A stretch of DNA of 64,000 bases from Amblyomma americanum (Eukaryota; Arthropoda; Arachnida; Ixodida; Ixodidae): assembly GCF_052857255.1 (NCBI RefSeq), contig NC_135505.1:137986343-138050342 (forward strand), read 5' to 3'. Below the pieces are notes generated by a model. It did no database searches, had not been told where the DNA came from, and saw only the letters and a program-made list of their open reading frames with translations. Positions 10,931 to 21,735 of this stretch are shown piece after piece. A program made the position numbers and the translations under genes. Position 1 is the first letter of the stretch. The number at the start of each line of letters is the position of its first letter.

Positions 10931-11321
10931 GTGAGCATCCCTGAGTTGATTGTTCGTTACATCGTTTCTAGTTTTGTGGATAATTTCTTTGATTACTAGC
11001 GGGCATACCTCCCTTGATGGGGGACTCATGGTGTACAACTAGGAAGCCTCAATTCGGTATCAATGTTTTGGCAAGGGGATGTTTCCTTGTTACGGCCGCA
11101 GTGACCATCATTTTGAAGGTCACCGGGTCTGGCCCCTGAAAGAGAAGAAGGGCGACACTTGGACTGGGAGAAGGTGGCTAGGACGCTGCAAGAAGCACTA
11201 TTATGCTCTATAGACTGTGGCTGTCTGTATACAGTGTGTTTCATTTAAGACACACAATTTTTAAAAATAGGCTTTCTGAGTTAGAAGAGCGCTTTCTTTG
11301 GCAAAACATTGTCAGCGGTAA

Positions 11322-12799
11322 TACATAATACAACATTTTGGACGAGTTGGTTACCTACATTCATTATTACAGCGCAAAGACGGCACAGAACAAGAAGGGG
11401 ACACAACAGCGCTGCTGTCAACTAAGTTTTATTCGAGACCAGTAGGGTTTTTTATACCACCTGGTGATCAAAACAGGAAAAAAACATACAAGAATAGCTG
11501 TAGGCATGCGCAAGGGTACAAGAACGGCGGTTATCCGGCACGTGTTAGATTTCACATTCTAGATATTTCATCTCTTTCTGGGACAATGCCACGGATGGTG
11601 CGCTTATGCACTCGTCCTGCAGTCTTATAATCATAGCAGCTTCTATTAGTTCTCTTGTTAGTGTGTCTCGGTGTTTCCCTATGACACTGCATTGCCTGTA
11701 CATCGGTTCACATTTATCCTCGCTGTCATCTTCTGCGCTGCAGTCCCTGCAATGTTTGGCTACGTGGCCTGAAGTAGCCACACGTGCGACATTGTCACTG
11801 TGGTCTTTTAGCCTTTTGTTGAGACAGCGGCCAGTCTGCCCGATATATTTTTTCCCACAGGACATGGGCAGTGAATACACCACACCTTCTTTACAAGGGA
11901 CAAAATGATCCCCGTGCTTAACTTTACACCTGCGCGTTTCGTTAGTCGTGCAGTTAACTTTTTTGCACAAGCTGGAAAGCTTTTCCGGCGCTGAAAATAC
12001 TACGTCAACGCCTGCCCTACTTCCAATTTTTCGGAGGTTGTGCGACACCTGATGGAGATAAGGCAAAACAACAACCTTTCTTCTTTCCCTTTGCCTAACC
12101 GGTTCGCTAGTGTGGCGAGGTCTCAGGTTTTTTAGCTGCTTTTCTGCCACTGACACTAGTACATCGGACGGATAACCAGCCATCGTAAGGCGATCAACTT
12201 GTTTCGCAAAGCTTAGTTCCACCCTATGCTGGCAACACTTCTTTAAAACATTATTAAAAACAGAATGAATAATGGCCCTTTTTACAAGTTTCGAATGGGC
12301 TGAAGCATATGGCAGGATGGGTTTTTTTGCCCGAGGCTCGTACGACCAACACACATGGGACGGAGTGAAATGAAGGGCGAGATCTAAGAACCTGGTAGAA
12401 TCATAAAGTGGGGTTTCATGTGTTAAAACCAGTGGTTTAAGACACTCTGTGAATACTGAATGAATATTTAAGAACTGCTGCTCAAAACTGAGGTTGTCAT
12501 TCTGTACTAACACGTAATCGTCAACAAATCTGAAAATGCGGCACACACAGAACCTTTCCAAACGATCTTGCAGTGTTTTGTCACGCAAGGCCGAAAACAT
12601 ATCGCTAAGAACCGGGGCTAGGCACGAACCAATACATATCCCGTCCTTCTGAATGTACATATCCCCATTCCATTCTACAAAAGTCGAACAAAGATAAAAA
12701 CGATAACAATAACATAACGATAACGATAACAAGAAGGGGACACACAGCGCTGTTGTGTCCCCTTCTTGTTCTGTGCCGTCTTTGCGCTGTAATAATGAA
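11322..12799 (-). mobile_element. Penelope-like element, 5' truncated, with inverted terminal repeats
   Basis: The insert is bounded by the direct repeat TCAGCGGTAA (11312-11321 and 12800-12809), its target duplication in the host MITE. An inverted repeat of about 55 bp containing 'attacagcgcaaagacggca' lies at about 11359-11413, with its complement at about 12743-12799. Penelope elements are known for LTR-like termini that can be inverted. It is roughly half the usual full length, and an (ATAACG)n-like run at about 12695-12733 sits at the truncated 5' side. Confidence 0.88.
11545..12700 (-). CDS. Penelope-like reverse transcriptase C-terminus plus GIY-YIG endonuclease
   Basis: One open minus-strand frame (extends to 12816 without a stop, but true homology starts at about 12680). 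In order: the RT motif around GICIGSCLAPVLSDMF; the catalytic-type RFVDDYVLV (x-x-DD box); an RT thumb-like region; then a GIY-YIG nuclease domain with VVYSLPMSC and KKYIGQTGRCLNKRLKDH; and a His/Cys-rich stretch after it. RT coupled to GIY-YIG defines the Penelope-like class. The fingers and early palm of the RT are missing, so this copy cannot be autonomous although the remaining frame is undamaged, suggesting a fairly recent insertion. It belongs to the transposon, not to the host gene whose intron it occupies. Confidence 0.9.
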
Positions 12800-14604
12800 T
12801 CAGCGGTAAAGTACATCAGAATACAGCTGAGGCGTGCTAACAGCAGGCTGGTTAACTAATATTGAATAGTGAACTTCTTAGCTATTACTCATATGATACT
12901 TAATCACTGAAAGGCGCGTAGCCCACCGTAAGTAATATTCAAATCAGTCTATAGAATTTTGAAAACGCGGTTACCCTCGGCGCTGTGGCCCATCGAAATT
13001 CGCCTGCACCGCGCCAGAACACCTACGCTTTCGAGAAGCATGCAGCCAAACCAACGTCTTCAGTGCTCGTAACTGGTCGAAATTCGCAAAATTTGTTGGA
13101 CCATAACGCCGAGTTTACGTAATTGCGATTTTGAAATTCTAGAAACTGATATAAATATGACTCACGGCGGGCTACACGCCTCTCAATAATTAAGGATCCT
13201 AACGGTACTAGTTGAAAAGTTCACTTTTTTTTTAACTAGCTTGCTAGTTAGCGCGACTTAGCCGTATTCTCATATACTTCGCTGCTGATAATGTTGTGCC
13301 GAAAAAAGCACCCTTCTAACTAAAAAAAGCTAATTTTTAAAAATTGTGTAAAGCCCTAGCTGAAACACCCCGTATAAGCGGCTTGCTTCATGGGCCGAAT
13401 TGCTCGTTTTCTGGGAAGCAGACTCGAGGAAAACAGGAGATGAACCGCCACAACTTCCTCTCTTTAGCTGATATAAACACAGCTACGCAGAAGCATCGGC
13501 ACCAATACAAGAATTAGAGACTGGCTTGCAAAGAGGGAACAGAAGGGCAGCAAGCATAGATTGGGAACCTGAAAAAGTTCTGGATTTATGTAGTGCTGAT
13601 GCATAGAAGCCTCAGGAAAAGACAGAATAAATTCCAATACATCGCCATTATTGAACCAACGATGCTGACGTGTAAATATTTGCTTCACTTATTGGACACA
13701 TTTGCTTATTGCGGGAATAAAATGATCGGATTTTTTTTATTTTTTGAAAACCTAAGTACGTTAATTATGTACAATGCAATACAATAAGATATTTATTCTA
13801 CACAATCAAAAACACAATACACGTAACAGGCGCATACAGTAATAATCAGCCGCATACAGTGAGCCGATACACAAAAGTAAAAACTGCTCCATTACGTGCG
13901 AATGCAGCACTAGCTTGACATATATTTTAGGCTATTATGATGTTAGCCATAGTTCTTTCTATGAGTTATTTTCCAGCAGGCGTCCTGCATCTCTTGATAG
14001 GCATAATGGGAAAGCATAGTTTCCAAGTTTTTCAAGGAATTTACGTATATCGACTGGCCTGGTTACCTGACTACTGAGCTTCTGACTACATAAACATAAC
14101 GTCGGTGATCAGTTTTTGATTTCGGGCCGCAGGTGGTTACTGCTCGCATGTTATCGTGCAAGTGGTTTAACATTTCGTGGCTCAGAAGGGCCGCACGTTA
14201 GCTCACCTCATAGTTATCCTGAAATGCTTCTCTCTCCTTTGTTGCCTTTATATATGCCGTGCATACAGTGATAAACATTTTATTGGCACCCAAGCTTGTC
14301 TCAAGGGGGTTAGCCATATTAAAGTGCTCGGCTTCTGAATATGCGATGTACCGGGACACTGAAAGGTTCGTTAAAGTCTAACAAAGACAAACTACCCTCT
14401 GCACAATCTGCAGTAATATATGAGAAAGACTTTTTTTTTTCTTTTCAGGTTTTGATATTACATAGGAGATAAAATTTATCTTCCTGGCTTAACGTCAGTG
14501 CACTGATCGAAGCCAAGGCAGTTTACTGCATCTCTGTTTCTGGATAGTGCCTCCAGAACAATAATAATTATTTTTTTTAACCGTCGTCTTCATGCTCTCT
14601 GCAG

Positions 14605-14829
14605 CTGTGCGAGGTGCAGACGCCCATGAATGACGTCCTGGACACAAGCTATGCAGGCCTTGACACAATGCTGGCGTCAAATCCCCCTTTGCTCATGTCG
14701 CCCAGCCTGGTCCTCGGCTTGAGCTTGGAACGTTTGGATGGAAAAACGTTCGTACCACAAGATTCCGACTTCGCACCAGGCCTCGTTATCAGTGCGAGCG
14801 AACTCTTCACTGGGATAAGACGTTTAGAG
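14605..14829 (+). CDS. Copy 1, exon B: 75 codons
   Basis: Second coding exon of copy 1, exactly 225 bp as in copies 2 and 3. It starts LCEVQ after the acceptor CTCTGCAG and ends RRLE before the donor GTAGGA, phase 0 at both ends. The conserved core is LxLGxxLERLDGxxF (residues 32-46 of the exon). It encodes residues 185-259 of the product. Symmetrical phase means the exon could be skipped without a frameshift. Confidence 0.85.
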
Positions 14830-15329
14830 GTAGGAACGGTGCCACCATGAGCCGTGTCATTTCAACGTTCGCGCAAAAACCACTCAACTGTGCGTCGATA
14901 ACGACGCGCTGCGTGTGAGTTGGGTTGACTTCAGGAGCGTTCGATTCGTTTTTTTTTTTCTTGGGAGCCGCATCATGGAAAGAGAACCTCCATGCCCCCG
15001 TTGCAAGAATCTGTTATGTGGAACCGAGGCAAAGTCACTATTTCCGTGACCCTAGCGTTTTCATATGACGAAGATCATGTAAATTTAGCTTCAGTATATT
15101 AGAGTAAAGGATGGATGAAGGACTGGTGCCTGCAAGCGGGATAGCGACCTAACGAAGCACATTCAGCATTCAAAGTTGGTATAGCACAGATGTACATAAA
15201 TTCGTATACAACATAAGGACCGTATGAGGCTAGCACATTTAAGTTTGGCAGATTGTTCAGAGAAATATAGAGGAAAACGGTGAGCATGGTGGCACCTGCG
15301 ACCACCCAGTCTCAAAGCGGCACTTCTAA

Positions 15330-15440
15330 TGTTCGCCCGTCCGTCCGTCCGTCCGTGCGCCCGCTCACCCGTTCGTCCGCCCGTCCGTCGGCCCTTCCGA
15401 CCGCCCGTCCTCCCGTCCGTCCATCCATCCAATCATCTAT
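15330..15440. repeat. (GTCC)n/(CGTC)n simple repeat
   Basis: Imperfect tetranucleotide repeat grading into ATCC units. The open frames over it on both strands (Arg-Pro-Ser-Val repeats) are products of the repeat and not genes. Confidence 0.85.
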
Positions 15441-15493
15441 CCACTTATCCAACTGTCACTCGATGCCACGCCGAAGATCAAGGTGGTGACATT

Positions 15494-16112
15494 AATACCC
15501 CTGTCACGCGGGCACTCCAAAGGCACTTTGAAGTAATGCTCCTTTACGCTCCCAAAGGAGCACTACTTCAAGGGAGGTCGTCCGTGCTACACGGTTGCGG
15601 AACGACCTTCGCAAGAAGTTTTTAGCGCCCTCATCGGCGAAAAGCGTTATTAAAATTGCAAACCTTACTGCACATGTAAATACAGAAATGTCACATTTTT
15701 TTTCGGTAAATTAGTTTTATAACCGTATTATGTTAAAGCAACAAACAACATGGCCGACATGGCGGCATATTTACCGTGGCTACCGTGACGCTCGTATATC
15801 TGGAACGAGGGTATGGCGTGGTGAGACTGCCACAAAACAAATGATCTTTTATTTTAAAACACCACTAATCTTATGAAGTGAATTTGTGAAATGAAAATTG
15901 AACGTTTCTTTTCTCAATTTATTTATGCTGTTAACTCGCTTCGAGAGAGAGTTCTCCCTTGAAGCCTCAAAGGACGAATTCGAGCTGCCTTGTTTCGAAG
16001 CTCCTTTGAGCTAGGTGTCCTTTGGCGCGTCCTAGTGGCAGCGCGCGTTCGTCCTTAGAGTAATGGAGCATTATTTCAAAGTACCTTTACAGTGTCCGTG
16101 TGACAGGAGTAT
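15494..16112. mobile_element. MITE M2 with terminal inverted repeats of about 60 bp
   Basis: The left end 'aatacccctgtcacgcgggc' continues through AAGGCACTTTGAAGTAATGCTCC. The right end is its inverted counterpart GGAGCATTATTTCAAAGTACC ... GTGTGACAGGAGTAT. No coding capacity was found in about 620 bp. The exact target duplication is ambiguous (TTAA-like on the left, TAAT on the right). Confidence 0.7.
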
Positions 16113-17249
16113 AATTCTCTGATTCTGCCACGCTGTCTTCGTAGTTAGTTCGCAGTTAAATTCACCTTGTACTGTGTGCATTAACGACGTGTTTCGATTA
16201 ATTGTTGAGGTGATTGCAGCAGTTTATTCTACGAGTGATGGCCCAAGTGCAGCGGGCCTTCGTCGTTCTCGACTAGCTGATCAGCGGCCCCTGAGAGGGG
16301 CAAAGGGGGAGGTCGGAAATACAGATCATGTAAACGTGGCATCCGAGAAGCGCCAACGGCAGTCACGCAATCCAGTCATTGTCACGGATTCCCGTAGAAT
16401 GAACCGGTCGACAGCCGTCCAATTTCTTAGCCGTGGAAATAGCAGCTACGTTGTTATAACCTAGTATGTGGCACTAGCTAAGCTCAAGGGGAGGGGGCGT
16501 AAGGCTGTATAGGCAGGGAAGATGGTTCCTTTAGGAATATATGCTTTTGGTTACTGCCGTGAGGGAAAAAAAAAGACAATGCGCTTCAACTCCGACAACC
16601 ACCTTTTGCTTCTAATCCATTCATGGAAAGTACTGTCGCGCCCCTTACAGAGAAATGTTTTATATACGTTGAAGTGCTAGGCTGCAAATTAGAATAATAA
16701 TAAATATTACTCCGCTCAGGGTTTCCTCCATTTTTAATCTCAGATCCAGAGATCTCATCATGTAAACAAGAGTAGAAACATAGAGCATTGTAAGATAACC
16801 TAAACGCTTTTCTCGCAGAGAGAAGTACCGACCGAAAATACCGGCAATACGTCGTCTGCCACTGCTTGCGTTCAGCCCACAGTGGCATGAAATCCTCATC
16901 GCTACGTATCATTTAAGAGACATTGTTTTTACTCTTACCTTTCCTTCCCATACCTTCTTCTGGTCTCACTGCTGTACCCAGCTGCAAAGGGGCCTGATCG
17001 CATCAACATCGGCAACATAAGCATTAGATGCATGTTGCACATATATATATATACACGAATGCGTCATAGCTTCGCTTTCGACATTTGCACATAACCCACA
17101 GCATAACATAAAGCAAGCATGTCAAGGAACGCGTTTCGGTTAACCCTAGAACTGAAAGCATTGCTGTGTCAGCGGAATTAAGTGGATACTTGGAAGACTG
17201 TGCAGATTGCAGAGCCTATTACACCAGTCATTCTTATTTCACTTCGCAG

Positions 17250-17969
17250 GTCTCCGCGGTGCGCTACGACTCAGTTTCCCTGATTCGCAGGTTTGCTGAC
17301 GTCACGGATCTCTCGTTAAGTTATGTCGCGGGACTCTACCTACCTTTCGGACGCCTGTATGAAGACGTACTCATGCAGCTGCGGCTCAAGCACATTTCAC
17401 TCAAGTATGTCTCAGACATCAGCCTCCGTAAAATTGCAAGGAAGTGGCCAGACCTCCAGAGCCTGTCGCTTTTCCAGTGCTCCGTCGCGAATGATCAACA
17501 CATCCTACCGGGCTCGTTACAGAGTGTGGTTAGTCTTCGCTTGGGCTTGTTTGACAACGGTGCGAAAGTCGAGAAGCGCGTAATGAACGTACTTTTGAAT
17601 GCGGCGACGCACCTGGCAGCTTTGCGTCTTGACGGCGCAGTGCTGTGCGCGTTATTCCTCGTTCGCTGCAGTACGGAACCCTTGCCAAGCCTCCAGCGCC
17701 TGACGCTCGCAACAGATAAACCCCTGCCGGGACTGGGACTCACTGGAGGTGACCTTCAGTGTCTTGTGGGTGCCCTGCCGTCACTTCGGTACGCAGCAAG
17801 GGACAGTTACGACCTCCGGCTTTTCTTTCTGCATTACATGCCCGCTGTTACTCTTGACTGGTGTCACTGTACAATCTGTGCTGCGGAGTTTCCTCGCTTT
17901 GATGAGGCACAGAAAGACCACTGGAACTGGTTGAACAGGGCAAGGAATTCTAGCTTGAAAAACGCGTAA
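17250..17969 (+). CDS. Copy 1, exon C: LRR-like C-terminal 239 residues
   Basis: Last exon of copy 1, from the acceptor CTTCGCAG to a TAA stop. Several strands fit leucine-rich repeats of the LxxLxLxxC type, clearest as WPDLQSLSLFQCSV (exon residues 66-79), with further LxxLxL units near 93-100, 122-128 and 148-153. Then comes a block conserved in all copies, TDKPLP-GLGLTG (155-166). The C-terminus has WCHCTICAAEFP (204-215 of the exon, 463-474 of the protein), a W-x-x-C-x-x-C motif conserved in copies 1-3. The pattern resembles LRR modules of F-box/LRR proteins, but no F-box is visible. The role is unknown; protein-protein binding is the default inference for LRRs. Confidence 0.85.
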   Translation, partial: VSAVRYDSVSLIRRFADVTDLSLSYVAGLYLPFGRLYEDVLMQLRLKHISLKYVSDISLRKIARKWPDLQSLSLFQCSVANDQHILPGSLQSVVSLRLGLFDNGAKVEKRVMNVLLNAATHLAALRLDGAVLCALFLVRCSTEPLPSLQRLTLATDKPLPGLGLTGGDLQCLVGALPSLRYAARDSYDLRLFFLHYMPAVTLDWCHCTICAAEFPRFDEAQKDHWNWLNRARNSSLKNA

Positions 17970-18196
17970 ACTATAACCGCGCTAAAAAAGCCTTCTATGG
18001 TTGTGTAGTGGATTCGGGGCTCTATATCGCCCGATCACAGCGATTCAGGATACTTGTAATACAACCATCAGTCAGCCGACTGACAATACCTGTTGAAACC
18101 CTTTGAAGAGTGGTGTGTACTGAATATTTCTAATGTTATAAAAATGCCTATTCGAATAACCCTGTGAACCGGGAACTTCTGAAGTTACTGAATAAA
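17970..18196 (+). other. Copy 1 3' UTR and poly(A) signal
   Basis: The sequence after the stop runs to AATAAA at 18191-18196 in the context GAAGTTACTGAATAAAAT. The same context (AGTTACTGAATAAAG) occurs 1.3 kb after copy 3's stop, supporting it as the family's shared polyadenylation signal. Confidence 0.6.
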
Positions 18197-18934
18197 ATAT
18201 TCATCTACGTCTATAACTTCGTCTTCTCTATTTTATTTGTTTATTAAAAATGGCAAATATCGGGCTATTTTTTGGACTCCAAGTGTTCTAGCGAAGCTTT
18301 TCCTTCGCGCTCTTTTCGCTGTCGTGATCATTTCATCAAAAGTACGAAGGCGTGTGTCTCTTTCTTCTCTCGCAAGTGGATTTTAAATTTTGCGCCTTCT
18401 TGACCTTAAGTTCTGGCAAATCTTACAAGAAAAACTGTGTGTAGTGTCACGGACCGTACTCGCACGTTGATACTCTCTCTCAGGTGGCTAAACAGCGTGT
18501 GTCGTCCTTGTATTAAGTTGTTTAAGGCGTTTTATGAAAGGAGAGAGAGACCTACATGCGTAGAAGAGTTTTACCAGTGATCTTTGTGACGTCATCCCTG
18601 CGACTAAAAAAATACAATGAAACAGCACTGCCCAACATGCTTCAAAGTTTCGATTGCGGTGTTGAGTACTAAAATGTTAATTTAGTAATTCAAATATGGT
18701 TAGCGTAATCAAGAGCGTAGGCTGTAGATAATAAACGGTATTATAAAAAATAATATTCAAGTACCCATAATCTCTGCTTTTAAATATGCAGTGCACATCG
18801 AGTAGTTTTAACAAGATGTCCAACTAATGCATAGCCCGTGCAGTGAGTACGTTATCTTATTGAAAACGTGCTCATTTTCATATTTCGCGGAAGTCCTTAT
18901 CGCGGAGACCGTAAAAAAAAATGAGCTGGCTTCA
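18197..18934. other. 3' flank of copy 1, duplicated unit continues
   Basis: The part at about 18570-18740 matches 58110-58260 behind copy 3 (GTGACGTCATC, GCTTCAAAGT-TCGATT-CGGT). No gene is seen. Confidence 0.45.
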
Positions 18935-19345
18935 TGGAATTTAAGTGTCGCCCTTTCTTTGAGCTTCAGGCTGGCTCGCTGACTGCCTGTCCTTTGATGT
19001 GCCCCTGGTCTGTCGAAAAGATGTCCTCATACTCGGCGAGCATTATGTTCACGATGTGGTCGCTTGGCTTCTTGCCTGTTGTCGAATACGGCGCAGTCAT
19101 GTCTCCAGTCGGAGTACCCGTCTTGCTAAGCGCCGCAATGAAATCGCGGGCATAGAGGCTTGGTCCTGAGCGCTCAAGCACAGTAAGTCGACAGGCTACG
19201 GGCACATTTTTGTATCGCACGGAAAGTTCGAGTTCCCCAAGCACCGGCAGTTGTCCCGCATGAACATGACAACTTGAGGCGGAGATCTGGGCGAGTTGGT
19301 ACATACTTAGAAGCTGTTTTACAAGGCGCAACACACAAGACAAGG
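18935..19345 (-). pseudogene. Ty3/gypsy-type pol fragment
   Basis: The 125-codon minus-strand frame reads like the linker from retroviral-type protease to reverse transcriptase of Ty3/gypsy elements. It has VLGELELSVRYKNV, then GPSLYARDFIAAL, then MLAEYEDIFSTDQGHIKG. The pattern G-x-x-L-x-G-R-D-x-I followed by E-x-x-D-[IV]-F and I-K-G is typical of gypsy pol. Everything else of the element is absent, so this is a relic. Confidence 0.7.
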
Positions 19346-19424
19346 CAGCGCTCGTGTTGTCGGTTCTTTCTTGTCTAGTGTGTTGCGCTGTGTCAAACCG
19401 CTTCTAAGTATGTACCAACTTGGC
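19292..19424. repeat. Inverted repeat H1, possible Penelope terminus
   Basis: The left arm, about 19292-19344 (GTTGGTACATACTTAGAAGC ... GCGCAACACACAAGACAAG), is matched by the inverted right arm 19370-19424, with a spacer of about 25 bp. The arm tips resemble the terminal sequence style of the Penelope-like element at 11322-12799. It overlaps the end of the gypsy fragment. Confidence 0.65.
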
Positions 19425-19532
19425 TCGTAGTGATTTCAAGGGCGGCCACTGTGTGTGGTGTCGCTCGTTAACTTGCCGGGATATATGGCGCATACCGGTG
19501 ATCCAGTCTTCACTTCCACAGCCAATTCTACA

Positions 19533-21112
19533 TATACAGATACAGATACAGATAAGTTCATTTCCAGTTTCAACTGGAGGGTTTCCTGGCTAAAAGCTGC
19601 ATGGGCAGTTTGACTGGGTCCAGGAAACCCCTAAAAGCAGTAGCACACGAACGGTACAAGAAATTTTCAAAACTCGTCACACATACAGTAGTATAATAAC
19701 TCAAGAAAAACACTCGCCACATATATACACTGATTCGAATAATGTTAAAAAAAGAACACTAAAATGGCCATACATATGCTGAAAAAAAAAACATTGAAAC
19801 CATTAACACTCAAGCAAAACTTTCAACAATCAACAAGTGGAGGCATAGAATGGTATTTGAACAAAATATTTCCGCAGCTCAGCTTTTGTATGTCCCGTTG
19901 TATGTTGACAAGTGTTTAAAACATGGGGCAGATTATAAGACAACATTTGTAATTTATAGTCGGTGCGAAAGCGGGGTATGTTCCATGAGCTCGTACTTCT
20001 TGTATGCATGTTAGCACCACGCGTGTCTAAATATGCTAAGGTGGAGTAAAAACTGACGATAGATGCCGTGGAAAAATACATTTTTTGCAATAACTTAAAA
20101 TTATACAAAACATCAAAGCGGACAATGTTATGAGCTTGGAAGGCGTATTTCGTAGTAGTCATGATATCTATTTCGGCGATTATTCGAACAATTTTCTTTT
20201 GCAATACCAGAAGCTTATTTATGTTATTTTTAGTCATTATGGCCCATTCTAAGCTACAGTAAAGGTGAGAGAAAAATAATGCATAATAAATTTTCAATTT
20301 ACATTTTAAAGGTAAAGTTTCACGGCATCGCGAAAGCGCTCCGCAGACTGACGAGAGTTTTTTGCAGAGGTGTTCGACGTGGGCATCCCAGTTTAAATGA
20401 CACGAAAAATAGACTCCAAGCATTTTGTGCTCATCAACAATTTCTATTTGTTGATTTTCAAAGTACAGCATGCAATTCGGTGTTGTCGGTTTGTTTCTTG
20501 CGCGATATATTATAGCCTTGGATTTTTAGGGTTTATATTTAATTTATTCATCATTGACCACGTAGATAATGTATTGAGTATATCATTACATTTTACTACA
20601 AAATCGTTAAGGTTAGGGCCTGAAATAAGTATTGTACTATCATCTGTGTATATTACAAAATCAATGGAAGGATCTATGCCAACAATATCTTTATGTATGC
20701 ATTCAACAAAAGCGGTCCCAGTATGCTCCCTTGTGAGACACCCCAACTGATAGGCAAAAGGGAAGAAAGTTCATTATCTACTGAGACCGACTGACTTCTG
20801 TTTTGGAGGTAGCTTTTAAGCAAACTGAGTGGTTTACCACGGATGCCGTACATTTGAAGTTTGTTAGCAAGAGTCCTATGATTTAAGCAATCAAACGCCT
20901 TACTGAAATCAAGAAATAGGCACATCGTATACAAGTTCTCATTAATATTATTCAAAATAATTTCTCTCATTGTTAGTAAGGCTGTTTCTGTGGATTTACC
21001 AGTTCTGAAACCAAATTGTGACTCAGTTATTACCCTATGTTTGTCAAAAAACTTAGCCATTCTTGAGGAAATAACCTTTTCCAGTCCCTTAGAAAACACA
21101 GGAAGTACTGTC
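19533..21112 (-). pseudogene. CR1-like LINE, 5' truncated, reverse transcriptase broken
   Basis: Read on the minus strand. The RT begins at VFSKGLEKVI (about 21110) with domains including FGFRTGKSTETALL, FLDFSKAFDCLNH, GVSQGSILGPLL, then a frameshift near 20700, FVIYTDDSTIL (YxDD box with Thr), KMLGVYF and a C-terminal region to about 19830. At least one frameshift and one stop separate the three frames. The 3' UTR ends in a hairpin (GGTTTCCTGG/CCAGGAAACC) and a (TATCTG)n tail at 19533-19555. A microsatellite instead of poly(A) suggests a CR1-like LINE. The 5' end is cut at a C-tract (21112-21125). Confidence 0.85.
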
Positions 21113-21426
21113 CCCCCCCCCCCCTCTCCCACCGAAATGTGCGGCGTACTGGGGGTTCCAAGCCGTTTTTCCTTCCGGAAATTAACGTCCAGACGTGTGC
21201 CCCGTCTAAATTCTCCTTGCTTGACGCGATTTCAACTGTCAGTGCATGTACACTCCCGGTTCGCCTCGCAGCAGTTACAGTCGCGAACAAAATAATGTGG
21301 ACCACGCTTCCGCATTCCAGCTGTTCTGTCTCTTTGCGTAACAGAAATATAACTAGATTACCCTTGTCGATACATGTGTAAAGGCGATACGTGAATCGAG
21401 TGAAGATAAAGTAAGACTCGGAACTT

Positions 21427-21735
21427 AGCGCAAGTAGTTAGGGCGCTCGGCTACTGATCCGGAGTTCCCGGGTTCGAACCCGACCGCCGCGGCTGCGTTT
21501 TTATGGAGGAAAAACGCTAAGGCGCCCGTGTGCTGTGCGATGTCAGTGCACGTTAAAGATCCCCAGGTGGTCGAAATTATTCCGGAGCCCTCCACTACGG
21601 CACCTCTTTCTTCCTTTATTCTTTCAGTCCTTCCTTTATCCCTTCCCTTAGGGCGCGGTTCAGGTGTCCGCCGATATATGAGACAGATACTGCGCCATTT
21701 CCTTTCGCCAAAAACAATTATTATTATTATTATTG
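21427..21735 (+). repeat. SINE-B, nearly full length
   Basis: The head GTTAGGGCGCTCGG and B box 'gggttcgaacccg' are followed by the complete SINE-B body and a (TTA)n tail at 21717-21734. The first part of the A box is lost. Confidence 0.88.

Larger units (their letters stand above)
11232..13372. mobile_element. Foldback MITE M1, interrupted by a Penelope-like element
   Basis: The two MITE parts are 11232-11321 and about 12800-13372, together close to 660 bp like the copy at 62056-62709. Ends are inverted (CAGTGTGTTTCA at left, TGAAACACCCCG at right) and flanked by TA at 11230-11231 and 13373-13374. Copy 3 of the host gene has the uninterrupted site CATATAAGCGGCTTGCTT near 52318-52336, matching GTATAAGCGGCTTGCTT just right of this element. 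That is direct empty-site evidence. Confidence 0.85.
10931..14604 (+). other. Copy 1 intron A-B, carries nested transposons
   Basis: The intron starts GTGAGC and ends CTCTGCAG. Its first 300 bp and its 3' half (about 14090-14330) align with the same intron of copy 3, and the middle is occupied by a MITE with a Penelope-like element inside. An AT-rich piece at about 13770-14090 may be a LINE tail, but I could not confirm it. Confidence 0.7.
14830..17249 (+). other. Copy 1 intron B-C
   Basis: Starts GTAGGA and ends CACTTCGCAG. It contains the TIR element at 15494-16112 and the (GTCC)n tract at about 15334-15430. The rest shows no recognised feature beyond a short (TA)n run near 17041. Confidence 0.7.

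Noticed and set aside
10336..11038. Long minus-strand frames (114 and 167 codons) opposite exon A of copy 1
   Set aside because: They are antisense shadows of the exon; similar shadows occur opposite copies 3 and 4 for the same reason.
15163..15625. Arg/Pro/Ser-rich frames on both strands
   Set aside because: Products of the (GTCC)n simple repeat.
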